A DNA stretch of 64,000 nucleotides from DAIOEK01 sp963708715 (GTDB lineage Bacteria > Chloroflexota > Anaerolineae > Anaerolineales > Anaerolineaceae), in assembly GCA_963708715.1 (NCBI GenBank), contig CAVPSU010000002.1, positions 186,001-250,000 of the forward strand, given 5' to 3'. A program made the position numbers and the translations under genes. The notes beneath the pieces were generated by a model, which made no database searches, was not told where the DNA came from, and saw only the letters and a program-made list of their open reading frames with translations. Within the stretch, counting starts at the first letter, position 1. The number at the start of each line of letters is the position of its first letter. This document shows positions 8,796 through 17,423 of the stretch, piece by piece.

Positions 8796-10013
8796 ATGTC
8801 AGATTTTCCTGGTAAAGGGAAAGTTGCCGTACTTAAAACAACCCCGGAGACCGTTGTGGATGATATCCAGCGGTTGATGCAGATGGCTGGATTCGAGCAA
8901 TCCTTGCCCAAAACAAATACAACTGGAATAAAAATAAATATTTCCTGGCAGACCTGGTACCCGGCTTGCTCATCCACACCCTGGCAGATAGAAGGCGTTG
9001 TTAAAACCCTTCAAAATGCGGGGTATAAAGACCTGGTCGGTATTCACAACGACACAGTTGTGGTGGATACCTCGGTGGGGGAAGTCAATAACAAACATCG
9101 ATATGTCACCGATAAGTATGGAGTGCCCTGCCTGTACCTTTATGAAGAAAAGTTCGAATGGGAAGAGTATAAACCAAAGAGACCATTTCTCGTGCTTGAT
9201 AAAGTGTATCCGGAAGGCGTTTTTATTCCGAAAGCGTTGATCGGTATGAATATCATCCATCTACCAACAGTGAAAACACACGTCTTCACGAAGATCACCG
9301 GCGCGATGAAGAACGCATTTGGAGGTCTCCTTCACCGCAATCGACACTGGACGCACAGCGTAATCCATGAAACCCTGGTGGATCTTTTGATGATCCAGCA
9401 GGATATCCATCCAGGTATATTCGCTGTGATGGATGGTACTTTTGCGGGCGATGGTCCCGGTCCACGTGCGATGCGTGTCCACGAAAAGAATATCCTGCTC
9501 GCATCAGCCGATCAGGTTGCCATCGATGCAATCAGTGCGAAGCTGCAGGGCTTTGATCCGATGGAAATACCCTTCATCCGGTTGGCTCATGAAATGGGAT
9601 TGGGTGTCGGTGATCCCAAGGATATTGAAATAGTTGGTTATGATATCAACCAGGAGCAACCGTGGAATTTTGTCCAGGAGGACACATTCGCATCACGGGG
9701 GCAGAAGATGATCTATCATGGTCCGCTGAAACCCCTGGAAAAGGTATTACTCCAAAGTCCACTCGTCCCTTGGAGTTATTTTGCCAGTAATTTTTATCAT
9801 AATGTGTATTGGTATCCATTTGTTGGCAGACAACGGGTTGAAGCCGCGCTCGATACACAATGGGGACGGTTATTCCGCTCTTACGGAGATGGTAAAGTCG
9901 TCCTTCCTGGGATGGAACCAAAGACCGTCGTTCAAGCTGCCGTCGGCATGGGACTCGCGGTGTCTGCGCTTGGTGCGTTACTATATCTCGGTTCCAGAAA
10001 AAATCGGAAGTAG
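8796..10013 (+). CDS. DUF362 domain-containing protein with C-terminal membrane anchor
   Basis: The 405-residue protein begins MSDFPGKGKVAVLKTTPETV after a purine-rich ribosome site (GGAAGGAAGG). It matches the DUF362 pattern, with NISWQTWYPACSS, HLPTVKTHVFTKITGAMKNAFGG, FAVMDGTFAGDGPGPR and DQVAIDAISAKLQG. A final hydrophobic stretch (about 383-400, GMGLAVSALGALLYLG) should anchor it in the membrane. DUF362 members are often next to or fused to 4Fe-4S ferredoxins, but there is no Cys cluster here. Function is unknown. It is followed by a strong terminator, so it is probably monocistronic and separate from feoABC. Confidence 0.8.
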   Translation: MSDFPGKGKVAVLKTTPETVVDDIQRLMQMAGFEQSLPKTNTTGIKINISWQTWYPACSSTPWQIEGVVKTLQNAGYKDLVGIHNDTVVVDTSVGEVNNKHRYVTDKYGVPCLYLYEEKFEWEEYKPKRPFLVLDKVYPEGVFIPKALIGMNIIHLPTVKTHVFTKITGAMKNAFGGLLHRNRHWTHSVIHETLVDLLMIQQDIHPGIFAVMDGTFAGDGPGPRAMRVHEKNILLASADQVAIDAISAKLQGFDPMEIPFIRLAHEMGLGVGDPKDIEIVGYDINQEQPWNFVQEDTFASRGQKMIYHGPLKPLEKVLLQSPLVPWSYFASNFYHNVYWYPFVGRQRVEAALDTQWGRLFRSYGDGKVVLPGMEPKTVVQAAVGMGLAVSALGALLYLGSRKNRK

Positions 10014-10030
10014 TTGATCGATCAAATTGG

Positions 10031-10061
10031 ATACAGCATCCGATCCCGGATGCTGTATTTT
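10031..10061 (+). terminator. Intrinsic terminator after the DUF362 gene
   Basis: A perfect 12-bp stem (ATACAGCATCCG / CGGATGCTGTAT) with loop ATCC is followed by TTT. It lies 18 bases after the stop and directly abuts the stop of the convergent gene, so it could serve both strands. Confidence 0.75.
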
Positions 10062-10586
10062 CTATTGCAGCTGGGTCCAACCAGATTGTTGATGGGAAGA
10101 CATATAAAGGATCGCCCAGGTCCAATCCACGAGGTATTGTTCAATCTTATCCAATAGATCCAATTTACTACGGAAATCGTACATCAATTCCCGGGTATCC
10201 GCTAACATTTGCATGCATTGGTTTCGTATATCCTCGTCCTGAACTCCATTCTTCTTCAGAGAGTTCAGGATATGGATTGGTCTGATTCCAAAGAATGTGT
10301 GAACCCTTGGTCTGGTTTTAAGGGAGACACCCATGCCTTCCAAATTGGTGGTGAATCCCTGGAAAACCTGTTGTTGGTCATCCCGCACCTGAGCCCGCCG
10401 TAAACTGATTTCGGATAGGACTTCTCGTAGCACATCCAGGCTTTCAGGACCGATTATGACCAGCGATTCTACCAATCGCTGAATAGGGATAACGCTGGAA
10501 TCCTCCAAACAAAGCATGAGCACATCCCCCACTTTCATACGGATGTAATCTCTCTGATTGGTAGGTATCTGTTTATCCATATTCAT
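10062..10586 (-). CDS. Hypothetical alpha-helical protein
   Basis: A 174-residue soluble protein that I do not recognise. It begins MNMDKQIPTNQRDYIRMKVG and is rich in predicted helices, with LQRLVESLVIIG-like and LREVLSEISLRRAQVRDDQQ segments; no signal peptide or membrane segment is seen. The end (VDWTWAILYMSSHQQSGW) is aromatic-rich. ATG 10586 is preferred over the TTG three bases upstream. It stands alone between the terminator at 10031-10061 and the SH3-like gene upstream. No function is proposed. Confidence 0.6.
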   Translation of the reverse strand: MNMDKQIPTNQRDYIRMKVGDVLMLCLEDSSVIPIQRLVESLVIIGPESLDVLREVLSEISLRRAQVRDDQQQVFQGFTTNLEGMGVSLKTRPRVHTFFGIRPIHILNSLKKNGVQDEDIRNQCMQMLADTRELMYDFRSKLDLLDKIEQYLVDWTWAILYMSSHQQSGWTQLQ

Positions 10587-10664
10587 CAAATCCGATCGAA
10601 TCAGTAATCACACGATCTCACCGAGTTAAAAGTGATTGTAGGGGGAACTAAAGAAAAAAGCAAA

Positions 10665-11144
10665 TTACTCTTCGACAAACGGTACCATATAATTGGATAC
10701 TGCCCAGCCAGCTCTGGTCGTATCATACGGGGCTTCAAGATACCACCAGGTAAACCCATCAACAGATTCCGGTCCACTCTTTACTGCAAATACTTCGTTC
10801 TCTGCGCCCAGAAATATCGGAGTGCCATTTTTCCCAGGCTCACGACGCAACCGTAATCCATCCCCGCCCGTGCCAGTTATCCGGACAGAGATACCCACCT
10901 GGATCACCCCACCAGGATCCGGTGGCACTCCTTCAGGTAGAGTGGGCGTGCTGGATTTTTGAATTTCAGGTGTTGGAGACGATTCTATTGGTGGGGCTAC
11001 CACCAAGGTTATCATTGGTGTCACAAAAGGCACGGTCCGTTGCCTTGGAGAGAGGAAAAAAAGCAATGCTGCAACAAATCCAAGAAATATCAAGCCAATG
11101 ATTATCCCTGCGATAAGTGAAGTAATCCGTCTGGACATGGTCAT
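10665..11144 (-). CDS. Membrane-anchored SH3-like domain protein
   Basis: This 159-residue protein has one N-terminal membrane segment (about residues 8-31), a Pro/Thr/Ser-rich linker (about 45-80) and a C-terminal domain of about 70 residues. That domain (GDGLRLRREPGKNGTPIFLGAENEVFAV ... WWYLEAP ... GWAVSNYMVP) has the bacterial SH3b pattern. It would sit outside the membrane and could bind cell-envelope polymers, which is inference. Its ATG overlaps the stop of the cation antiporter gene by 4 bases, so the two are cotranscribed. An internal ATG two codons on (MSRRITS) is an alternative start. Confidence 0.7.
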   Translation of the reverse strand: MTMSRRITSLIAGIIIGLIFLGFVAALLFFLSPRQRTVPFVTPMITLVVAPPIESSPTPEIQKSSTPTLPEGVPPDPGGVIQVGISVRITGTGGDGLRLRREPGKNGTPIFLGAENEVFAVKSGPESVDGFTWWYLEAPYDTTRAGWAVSNYMVPFVEE

Positions 11145-12232
11145 ATCGTGAACAAGAAGAATGCCAAACCAAAGATGAGATATACACCGACCAACGCAAA
11201 TCCTTCCAACCAGTTCGATTCTCCATCTCCGGCGACCAGAACTGTAATGAGTACTCCTCCACCAAGGGCAAGTAGTTCAAAATTGTTGAATACAAGGGTG
11301 AGGGGATGCCCAAATAATAAACTGATAAAAACAAGCAGGGGTGCCACGAATAACGCGATCTGTAAACTGGACGAAATCGCGATCTCCACACTCAAGTCCA
11401 TCTTATTTCGATGAGCCACCTGAACAGCAACAAAATGTTCCGCTGCATTTCCAACGATGGGAATTAAGATTATCCCAAGGAAAAATTCCGAGATATGAGA
11501 GGTCTCGACTACATGTTCCACAGCCCCTACCAGCATTTCGCTGAGAAAGACAACTCCTACCGTAGAAGCGATCAATAACAGGATCGCATTTTTCAACGTC
11601 AGTTCTGGTTTGTCGTGTGTTGGAATTTGAGAAATATGGGTAACCGGGCTTTGATTTGTCTTTAATGAATAGAACAAGCCCAACCCATAAAGTAAGATCA
11701 TTACAATTGCAACACTGATACTGAGTACTTCCACCCGCGTACTAGTTTCGGTTCCGATTGCCACCCGGAAGAGGGATGGTATTGCCAATGCCATTACCGC
11801 GAGTGTAAGCAAAACCGCATGATTGCCCGCCTGCGTGCGGTCGAATTTTTGAACTCCATTTTTTATTCCCCCGACGATCATAGCGAAACCCATCACCAGT
11901 AATAAATTTCCGAGAATGGAACCAGTTATCGATGCTTTGACCAGGTCGAGATACCCTGCCTGGATGGCGACCAGAGTAATGATCAGCTCAGCCGCGTTTC
12001 CCAGGGTCGCATTCAATAAACCACCGATCTTTGGACCCGTATATACCGCGAGGACCTCGGTAGATTGCCCAATCAGTCCAGCCAAGGGAATGATTGCGAT
12101 GATGGAAGAGATGAAAACCCACAAATCCCCCATGCCTGTATACCGGGCAATAAAGGCAATGGGTAAGGCGATCAGTAGTACCTGGAGCGGGTTCTGGCGC
12201 AAGAATTTCTGAATTCGCCTCATGTGTGACAT
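11141..12232 (-). CDS. Ca2+/H+ antiporter (CaxA/ChaA family)
   Basis: A 363-residue multipass membrane protein with two inverted repeats, each holding the exchanger signature: GGLLNATLGNAAELIIT (about residues 70-86) and GIILIPIVGNAAEHFVA (about 250-267). The acidic Glu of GNAAE in each repeat is the ion-binding residue in the CAX family. It should export Ca2+ (or another divalent ion) in exchange for protons. The start ATG 12232 has AAGGAGA 6 bases upstream. It is divergent from the Ser/Thr kinase gene and cotranscribed with the SH3-like protein. Confidence 0.9.
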   Translation of the reverse strand: MSHMRRIQKFLRQNPLQVLLIALPIAFIARYTGMGDLWVFISSIIAIIPLAGLIGQSTEVLAVYTGPKIGGLLNATLGNAAELIITLVAIQAGYLDLVKASITGSILGNLLLVMGFAMIVGGIKNGVQKFDRTQAGNHAVLLTLAVMALAIPSLFRVAIGTETSTRVEVLSISVAIVMILLYGLGLFYSLKTNQSPVTHISQIPTHDKPELTLKNAILLLIASTVGVVFLSEMLVGAVEHVVETSHISEFFLGIILIPIVGNAAEHFVAVQVAHRNKMDLSVEIAISSSLQIALFVAPLLVFISLLFGHPLTLVFNNFELLALGGGVLITVLVAGDGESNWLEGFALVGVYLIFGLAFFLFTI

Positions 12233-12290
12233 TCTCCTTGCAAAGATGTATTAAATTATAACCGAACCGAAAAACGTGAGATAGCCGGTA

Positions 12291-12299
12291 TGTTATAAT
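12291..12299 (+). promoter_or_regulatory. Extended -10 promoter of the Ser/Thr kinase gene
   Basis: TGTTATAAT reads as an extended -10 element (TG-n-TATAAT) 17 bases before the kinase start. No convincing -35 box is present at the right spacing. The resulting leader would be very short. Confidence 0.4.
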
Positions 12300-12316
12300 T
12301 TCTCAGGTGAAAATTC

Positions 12317-13348
12317 ATGGACGAGTTGCCGATTCTCAATAATAGATACAAATTACTCCAATCCATAGGTAAAGGTGGAATGGCTTTTGTATACTCTGCC
12401 TATGACCTGATGCTTGATCGTTCTGTAGCCATAAAAATCTTAAAAGAAGAACTCAGTCAAGACCAGGCATTCAGAGATCGGTTCCATCTTGAAGCAAAAG
12501 CAGCCGCAAATTTAACCCACCCCGGTATCGTAACAGTATATGATTTTGGTTACGATCAGGACTGGTTGTTCATCGTAATGGAGCATGTTCCGGGCACCGA
12601 TTTAAAGACCATGCTCAATCAACGTGGGCGCTTGCCTGTTGACGAAGCACTTTCATTGATGATCCAGGCTTGTTCTGGTATTGGCTATGCGCATCGCGCT
12701 GGGCTGGTACATTGTGATATCAAACCCCATAATATGTTGGTGACACCTGATCTCCGCTTGAAGGTAACCGACTTCGGAATTGCCAGGGCGTTAGCATCGA
12801 TCCATCCTGACGAGAAGAATCATGAAATTTGGGGGTCACCCCAGTACTTTTCGCCAGAACAGGCTGGTGGGAATCCGCCCCAACCCGCATCCGATGTGTA
12901 TTCACTCGGGGTGGTGATGTATGAAGCTCTTACAGGTCAGCTACCCTTTACTGCAGAGACTGCCCAGGAATATGCCAATAAACATCTTTTCGAAATTCCC
13001 ATCTCGCCAAAACGGTTAAATCCGCAGATCACAGATGAGTTGGATTCTGTGATCTTAAAGGTACTATCAAAAGAACCATCACAGCGGTACCGAACTGCCG
13101 ACCAGATGGGCAGAGTACTGCAAACCAATATCCGGTTGGGCGAAACTGCCTCACCTGAGAAATTCTTTACTCCAAAAGACCCGGCAGCGACGTCGGTTTC
13201 ACCGGTCACACTGACAAAACCAGGTCAGTCGTTCTCCCAACAGGTGAATCGAATTGATTGGATCACGATTGGATTAGGACTATTGACCGTTGCCGCTGTT
13301 GGCGGTTTAATTCCATTATGGATTGCTGTCCTCTTTAATTTATTATGA
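12317..13348 (+). CDS. Membrane-anchored Ser/Thr protein kinase (Hanks type, no PASTA domain)
   Basis: A 343-residue kinase. The Gly-rich loop GKGGMAFVYSA is at residues 18-28, the ATP-binding Lys is K40 (VAIKILK), the helix-C Glu is E59, the catalytic loop is HCDIKPHNM (132-140, with D134 and N139), and DFG is at 152-154, followed by SPQYFSPEQ. The usual Arg of HRD is Cys, so this is a non-RD kinase. After a linker of about 55 residues the protein ends in a membrane segment (about 315-341) with almost nothing outside, unlike PrkC, which carries PASTA repeats. The position before rpe matches prkC in Bacillus, but no phosphatase or rsgA flanks it. The stop overlaps rpe as ATGA. Confidence 0.9.
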   Translation: MDELPILNNRYKLLQSIGKGGMAFVYSAYDLMLDRSVAIKILKEELSQDQAFRDRFHLEAKAAANLTHPGIVTVYDFGYDQDWLFIVMEHVPGTDLKTMLNQRGRLPVDEALSLMIQACSGIGYAHRAGLVHCDIKPHNMLVTPDLRLKVTDFGIARALASIHPDEKNHEIWGSPQYFSPEQAGGNPPQPASDVYSLGVVMYEALTGQLPFTAETAQEYANKHLFEIPISPKRLNPQITDELDSVILKVLSKEPSQRYRTADQMGRVLQTNIRLGETASPEKFFTPKDPAATSVSPVTLTKPGQSFSQQVNRIDWITIGLGLLTVAAVGGLIPLWIAVLFNLL

Positions 13349-14007
13349 AAAACTTGATCTCCGTATCCATTCTTTCAGCAGATTTTACCCGGTTGGGTGA
13401 TCAAATCCGACAGTGTGTTGATGCCGGCGTCGATTGGATCCATGTCGATGTGATGGATGGTCATTTTGTGCCTAATATCACCATGGGACCATTCATAGTG
13501 GAAGCCGCTCGACGAGCGACTGACCTCCCTTTGGATGTGCATCTGATGATAGAAAAACCGGAGAGGCATATTAATTCTTTCGCGAGTGCTGGCGCCAATA
13601 CGATCACAGTGCAGGCAGAAACCTGTCCTAATCTTCATCGAACTCTCCAAATGATACGGGAGGCGGGTTGCCAAAGTGGAGTTGCATATAACCCTTCCAC
13701 ACCGGTGGACAATCTTCCCTTTGTACTTCCTGTACTCGATCTTGTGCTTGTCATGACAGTCAACCCCGGATATTCCGGTCAAACTTATATCGCTGGAAGT
13801 GAAAGAAAAGTTAGCAAAGCTCGCAACTACCTGGATGCAAGTGATCACTCCATCCACCTGGAAGTAGATGGTGGAATCAATTCAAAAACCTTACCATGGG
13901 TTATCGCTGCCAAGGCGAATGTTTTTGTCGCATCATCAGCCATTTTCAATCATCCAGCAGGTATAATGAGTGGGGTGAAAGAAATCCGGAAAGCGATCGG
14001 GGATTAA
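13345..14007 (+). CDS. rpe: Ribulose-phosphate 3-epimerase
   Basis: This 220-residue TIM-barrel enzyme interconverts ribulose 5-phosphate and xylulose 5-phosphate in the pentose phosphate pathway. Signatures are SVSILSADFTRLGDQI at the N-terminus, HVDVMDGHFVPNITMG (metal and catalytic His/Asp), DVHLMIEKP, MTVNPGYSGQTYI and the phosphate-binding VDGGINSKT near residues 174-182. The length is normal. Its ATG overlaps the kinase stop, so the two are translationally coupled. A bidirectional terminator follows. Confidence 0.95.
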   Translation: MKNLISVSILSADFTRLGDQIRQCVDAGVDWIHVDVMDGHFVPNITMGPFIVEAARRATDLPLDVHLMIEKPERHINSFASAGANTITVQAETCPNLHRTLQMIREAGCQSGVAYNPSTPVDNLPFVLPVLDLVLVMTVNPGYSGQTYIAGSERKVSKARNYLDASDHSIHLEVDGGINSKTLPWVIAAKANVFVASSAIFNHPAGIMSGVKEIRKAIGD

Positions 14008-14035
14008 AACAAAAACGGCCTATTGGCCGTCTTGT
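14008..14035. terminator. Bidirectional terminator between rpe and rpmB
   Basis: The stem ACGGCC/GGCCGT with loop TATT (14015-14030) is followed on the plus strand by CTTGTT. On the minus strand it is followed by TTTTTGTTTT, which is the stronger T-tract. It should end rpmB transcription and probably rpe as well. Confidence 0.65.
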
Positions 14036-14055
14036 TAGAGCTCTCTCGTTACCAG

Positions 14056-14238
14056 TTATGCACTCTTTACAAGCGAACGAATACAGCGTGTGCACAGAGT
14101 TTTGTGAACTTTCAGCCCTTTTTCAATCACCATCACCTTTTGCAAGTTGGGATGAAAAGCGCGATTGGTTGCACGCTGGGAAAAGCTCCGGTTATGACCA
14201 AAAGTTGTTCGTTTACCACAATTATTACAAACGGCCAT
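14056..14238 (-). CDS. rpmB: 50S ribosomal protein L28, zinc-ribbon form
   Basis: A 60-residue protein, MAVCNNCGKRTTFGHNRSFS..., matching L28. Two Cys pairs (CNNC at residues 4-7 and CTRC near 50-53) show the zinc-binding (C+) version. Normal length is about 60-78 residues. ATG 14238 is fixed by a GAAAGGA ribosome site 8 bases upstream; the longer open frame is non-coding leader. It lies on the opposite strand to rpe and the Asp23 gene, an inversion also found in Bacillus subtilis. A promoter (14300-14328) and a leader hairpin (14272-14289) lie upstream. Confidence 0.93.
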   Translation of the reverse strand: MAVCNNCGKRTTFGHNRSFSQRATNRAFHPNLQKVMVIEKGLKVHKTLCTRCIRSLVKSA

Positions 14239-14271
14239 TGTTAATATCCTTTCAACATCGCGAACTGTCCG

Positions 14272-14289
14272 GCTGTGGCATTCCACAGC
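14272..14289 (-). promoter_or_regulatory. Stem-loop in the rpmB 5' leader
   Basis: GCTGTGG-AATG-CCACAGC on the minus strand forms a perfect 7-bp stem with a 4-base loop. It lies about 34 bases before the rpmB start and downstream of the predicted promoter. Many ribosomal-protein leaders bind their own product, but that role is only a suggestion here. Confidence 0.35.
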
Positions 14290-14299
14290 GCAAGGAAGG

Positions 14300-14328
14300 A
14301 TTTTATCACAAACCGTATCCAAAGACAA
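14300..14328 (-). promoter_or_regulatory. Promoter of rpmB
   Basis: On the minus strand, -35 TTGTCT (14328-14323), a 17-base spacer and -10 TAAAAT (14305-14300). Transcription would start near 14293 and include the stem-loop at 14272-14289. Confidence 0.5.
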
Positions 14329-14376
14329 GAAAATTTGTTAAACTACATGACCAGAGAATTGACTGAAAGGTCTGAT

Positions 14377-14733
14377 ATGAGCGATAAATATAATCCAACA
14401 GGAAACATATATATTTCACATAAGGCGATTGCTTCAGTCGCCTGCCAGTCTGCATTATCTTCTTATGGAGTAGTAGGTCTGGCGCCCAAAAACATAGTCG
14501 AGGGACTTGCCAACGTGATATTAAAAGACCCCACACTGGGGGTTGAAGTAAAATATGATGGCGACCAGGTTGATCTGGATCTATATATCATTATTGAATA
14601 TGGCACGAGGATCAAATCTGTTGCCTCCACAGTAGCTCATCAGGTACACTACCAGATCGAACACACCATTGGTCTACCTGTCCGCACGGTAAATGTCCAT
14701 GTCCGTGGGCTTCGAATTAGTAATACAGATTAA
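14377..14733 (+). CDS. Asp23/Gls24 family protein (YloU-like)
   Basis: A 118-residue protein beginning MSDKYNPTGNIYISHKAIAS. It has the Asp23 pattern (GVVGLAPKNIVEGLANVI, then DLDLYIIIEYGTRIKSVA and LPVRTVNVHVRGLRI). The family forms membrane-associated assemblies linked to cell-envelope stress. In Firmicutes yloU sits directly before yloV (fakA), as here (24-base gap). ATG 14377 is preferred because GAAAGG precedes it and because the family starts here; the frame is open upstream to 14275. Confidence 0.88.
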   Translation: MSDKYNPTGNIYISHKAIASVACQSALSSYGVVGLAPKNIVEGLANVILKDPTLGVEVKYDGDQVDLDLYIIIEYGTRIKSVASTVAHQVHYQIEHTIGLPVRTVNVHVRGLRISNTD

Positions 14734-14757
14734 TACTTTCAATCATAAAGGTACCTC

Positions 14758-16422
14758 ATGGGTTTCGATTCTGAAAACGTAGCTGAAAAAAATATTCATT
14801 TAGACGGTCTTCAATTTAAAACATTTATCGAAGCGGCTCTCACCTGGTTAAAAGCCAACCAACAACTGGTTAATTCATTGAATGTTTTCCCTGTTCCAGA
14901 TGGTGATACTGGGACAAACATGGTATTGACGATGCAATCCGCCTTTAACGAAATTGTCAATTCCCAGGAAAGAAACCTTGGAAAGATGGTCCATTTATTA
15001 GCACAAGGGGCTTTGATGGGAGCACGCGGCAACTCCGGGGTGATCTTATCCCAGTTATGGCGTGGTTTCGCCCGTGGATTAGACAATTACGATTCTGCCG
15101 ATGCACAGATGATCGCAAGCGCACTAGACGAGGCAAGAAATACTGCTTACAAAGGCGTTGTAAAACCAGTCGAAGGAACCATCCTGACCGTTGCTACAGA
15201 TATTGCCCGGCGGGCAAAAGAGGTTATAACGAACAGCAATGATCCGGAAATCATGCTGGAAGAAATCGTAAAGGCTGCTGATGAGTCCGTCCAGCATACT
15301 CCAGAGCTACTACCCATTCTCAAACAAGCAGGCGTAGTCGATTCTGGCGGGAAGGGATTATTCATCCTCCTCGAGGGAATTCAACGTCACATCAAAAACC
15401 AATCCCTTGAAGTTCCATTGGGGACTATTCAACCCCTATCGCAAATGAACCTGGAGAGTACATTGGAAGCGATTGAGCCCGGTCAGGATTATGAAGTGGT
15501 GGTCGATTTTAAACCTCATCAACCTTTGGAATTGGATGATTTTTACAAGGATCTAAGTGAAATAGGTACATCCATTCAGGTTGGTGAAGGCGATGGATTC
15601 TACCGGATGCACATCCATGTAGCTGCTGAGAAGCGGTATCAACCAATAGATTACACTATGACTATTGGTACCATTACCAAAGTAGCGATGGAGAATTTGA
15701 TCGCACAGATGGACAACCAGGTAACAAACCAGCCTGAAAAAGTACATCTGGCTGACCTTGAACCGGGGCACATTGCCGTTGTCGCAGTTAGTCCTGGACC
15801 AGGTTTATCCAAGATCTTTGCCAGCCTTGGTGTATCCGCCATTGTTGATGGCGGGCAAACCATGAATCCCAGTACTGAAGAGATCTTGAAATCATTCGAG
15901 AATTTGCCAACGAATAAGATCATAATCCTGCCAAATAATAAAAACATTGTTCTGGCAGCTCAAACTGCTGCATCCGTAAGTGTAAAATCGGTATCCGTCA
16001 TTCCTACAAGGAATATCCCCCAGGGACTATCTGCTCTATTGCACCTCATTCCAGATGGTGATTTCGAACAGATCGTAAAAGACATGACCGGCTCATTGGA
16101 AGAAGTTGAAGCAGGAGAGATCACTACCGCGACCCGATCCGTTCAAATTAACGGTGTCGATGTAGAAGAAGGGCAAGTCATCGCGCTCCATAATGGTCAA
16201 TTGATATATTCCTCAAATTCGTTGGATGAAGCAATGCTTAAATTCCTCGATGTGGCTGATACAAAGAGCAGAGAGAGAATTACATTATTCTATGGTGCTG
16301 ATGTAAGAAAGAGTCAGGTTGACGAGATCGTGGAAAAGATTCAAGACAAATATCCAAAGCATGAGATTGAAATCCACTATGGTGGACAGCCGTTTTATCA
16401 ATTCATCATTTCAGTAGAGTAA
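14758..16422 (+). CDS. fakA: DhaL-domain kinase YloV / fatty acid kinase subunit FakA
   Basis: A 554-residue protein. The N-terminal DhaL-type ATP-binding domain (about 1-215) has the Mg-ATP signature PDGDTGTNM (residues 47-55, with D48 and D50), then GARGNSGVILSQLWRGFARG and DSGGKGLFILLEG. A middle domain and a C-terminal DegV-like domain (ERITLFYGADV...FYQFIISVE) follow. FakA phosphorylates fatty acids held by a DegV-family FakB protein. The next gene, one base away, is such a DegV protein, which supports a complete fatty-acid kinase. The symbol rests on homology and context, not on proof. Confidence 0.88.
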   Translation: MGFDSENVAEKNIHLDGLQFKTFIEAALTWLKANQQLVNSLNVFPVPDGDTGTNMVLTMQSAFNEIVNSQERNLGKMVHLLAQGALMGARGNSGVILSQLWRGFARGLDNYDSADAQMIASALDEARNTAYKGVVKPVEGTILTVATDIARRAKEVITNSNDPEIMLEEIVKAADESVQHTPELLPILKQAGVVDSGGKGLFILLEGIQRHIKNQSLEVPLGTIQPLSQMNLESTLEAIEPGQDYEVVVDFKPHQPLELDDFYKDLSEIGTSIQVGEGDGFYRMHIHVAAEKRYQPIDYTMTIGTITKVAMENLIAQMDNQVTNQPEKVHLADLEPGHIAVVAVSPGPGLSKIFASLGVSAIVDGGQTMNPSTEEILKSFENLPTNKIIILPNNKNIVLAAQTAASVSVKSVSVIPTRNIPQGLSALLHLIPDGDFEQIVKDMTGSLEEVEAGEITTATRSVQINGVDVEEGQVIALHNGQLIYSSNSLDEAMLKFLDVADTKSRERITLFYGADVRKSQVDEIVEKIQDKYPKHEIEIHYGGQPFYQFIISVE

Positions 16423-16423
16423 C

Positions 16424-17281
16424 ATGCCAAATACCTGCATTCTCACCGACAATTCCGCACAATTTACACGACATACTCTTAACGGTAAAAACCTGGTCCA
16501 TACAGTGCCATTTCGAATCATGTTCAAAGACATGAATGGCGAAAACGATCCGGTAGTCAAGATCAGTCATTTCCCAGTCAGTAAGATCAATGGGGATACA
16601 CCAGAACTACTTCCCCCCACAGTGGAAGATTATGTAACGGCGATCAAGACGCTTAACCATATCTTCAACCATATTATTGCGTTGACCATGTCCAGTCATC
16701 TATCCCAATCGTTTCATAATCTTGAACTGGCAGTACATCAAACAAGGGGAAATTCCCAGGTTCAGATCATTGACTCACAGACTACAGGTCTCGGGTTGGG
16801 TTACCTGGTTCAGCAGGGGATCGATATGGCTGCAAAAGGTATTGATCCAGCGGAAATAGAATATCGAATTCGCGGGCAGATTCCGCACATATATTCACAG
16901 GTATGCCTGCCGAATCTTACATATCTTCGAGGAACTGAACTGATCGGTTATCCGCAAGCGGTTGTGGGTGAGATGTTGTCCATTCTGCCAGTATTTTCTT
17001 TCGAAGAAGGAAAATTGGTTTCGATTGAAAAGGTAAAAAACTATAGAAATCTTCTTGATAATTTCCAGGAATTCCTGGATGAATTCAGCGATCTGGACTA
17101 CATAGCCATCATGCAAAGCGTCCCACCTACCCTTCAAGAAGCCAGAAGTCTGAAGGAACACGCCAGTATCAATTTTCCAAAAACTCCATTCAGTGAACAC
17201 AGTATCAATCCTGTGATCGCTGCTCTATTTGGTCCTCGCAGTGTGGGGATATTCGCGATGGAAAAGCCTGGTCTCAATTGA
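16424..17281 (+). CDS. DegV family fatty-acid-binding protein (FakB-like)
   Basis: This 285-residue protein starts MPNTCILTDNSAQFTRHTLNG, the N-terminal DegV fold with the ligand-carboxylate Thr/Ser region. It continues with ALTMSSHLSQSFHNLELAV and VQIIDSQTTGLGLGYLVQQG, and ends with NPVIAALFGPRSVGIFAM, the conserved G-P-x-x-x-G tail. DegV proteins hold a fatty acid and present it to FakA for phosphorylation. Position one base after the fakA-like gene and matching length make this assignment solid at the family level. Which fatty acid it prefers cannot be told. Confidence 0.88.
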   Translation: MPNTCILTDNSAQFTRHTLNGKNLVHTVPFRIMFKDMNGENDPVVKISHFPVSKINGDTPELLPPTVEDYVTAIKTLNHIFNHIIALTMSSHLSQSFHNLELAVHQTRGNSQVQIIDSQTTGLGLGYLVQQGIDMAAKGIDPAEIEYRIRGQIPHIYSQVCLPNLTYLRGTELIGYPQAVVGEMLSILPVFSFEEGKLVSIEKVKNYRNLLDNFQEFLDEFSDLDYIAIMQSVPPTLQEARSLKEHASINFPKTPFSEHSINPVIAALFGPRSVGIFAMEKPGLN

Positions 17282-17423
17282 ATTCGGCGAATTATAGCGA
17301 TTTTTCCAACATTATTATTCATAATTTATTCTGATTTTTCAACTTTTTTTGACCTTATCTTAATTTCCATTACGAAATTTACTAGACCGATCGGTGGATA
17401 CCGATTAATAGGTTTAAGGTAAA

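Noticed and set aside
17372..17411. ACCGATCGGT palindrome upstream of recG as regulator site
   Set aside because: Only 10 bp, no clear promoter around it and no matching regulator in the window.
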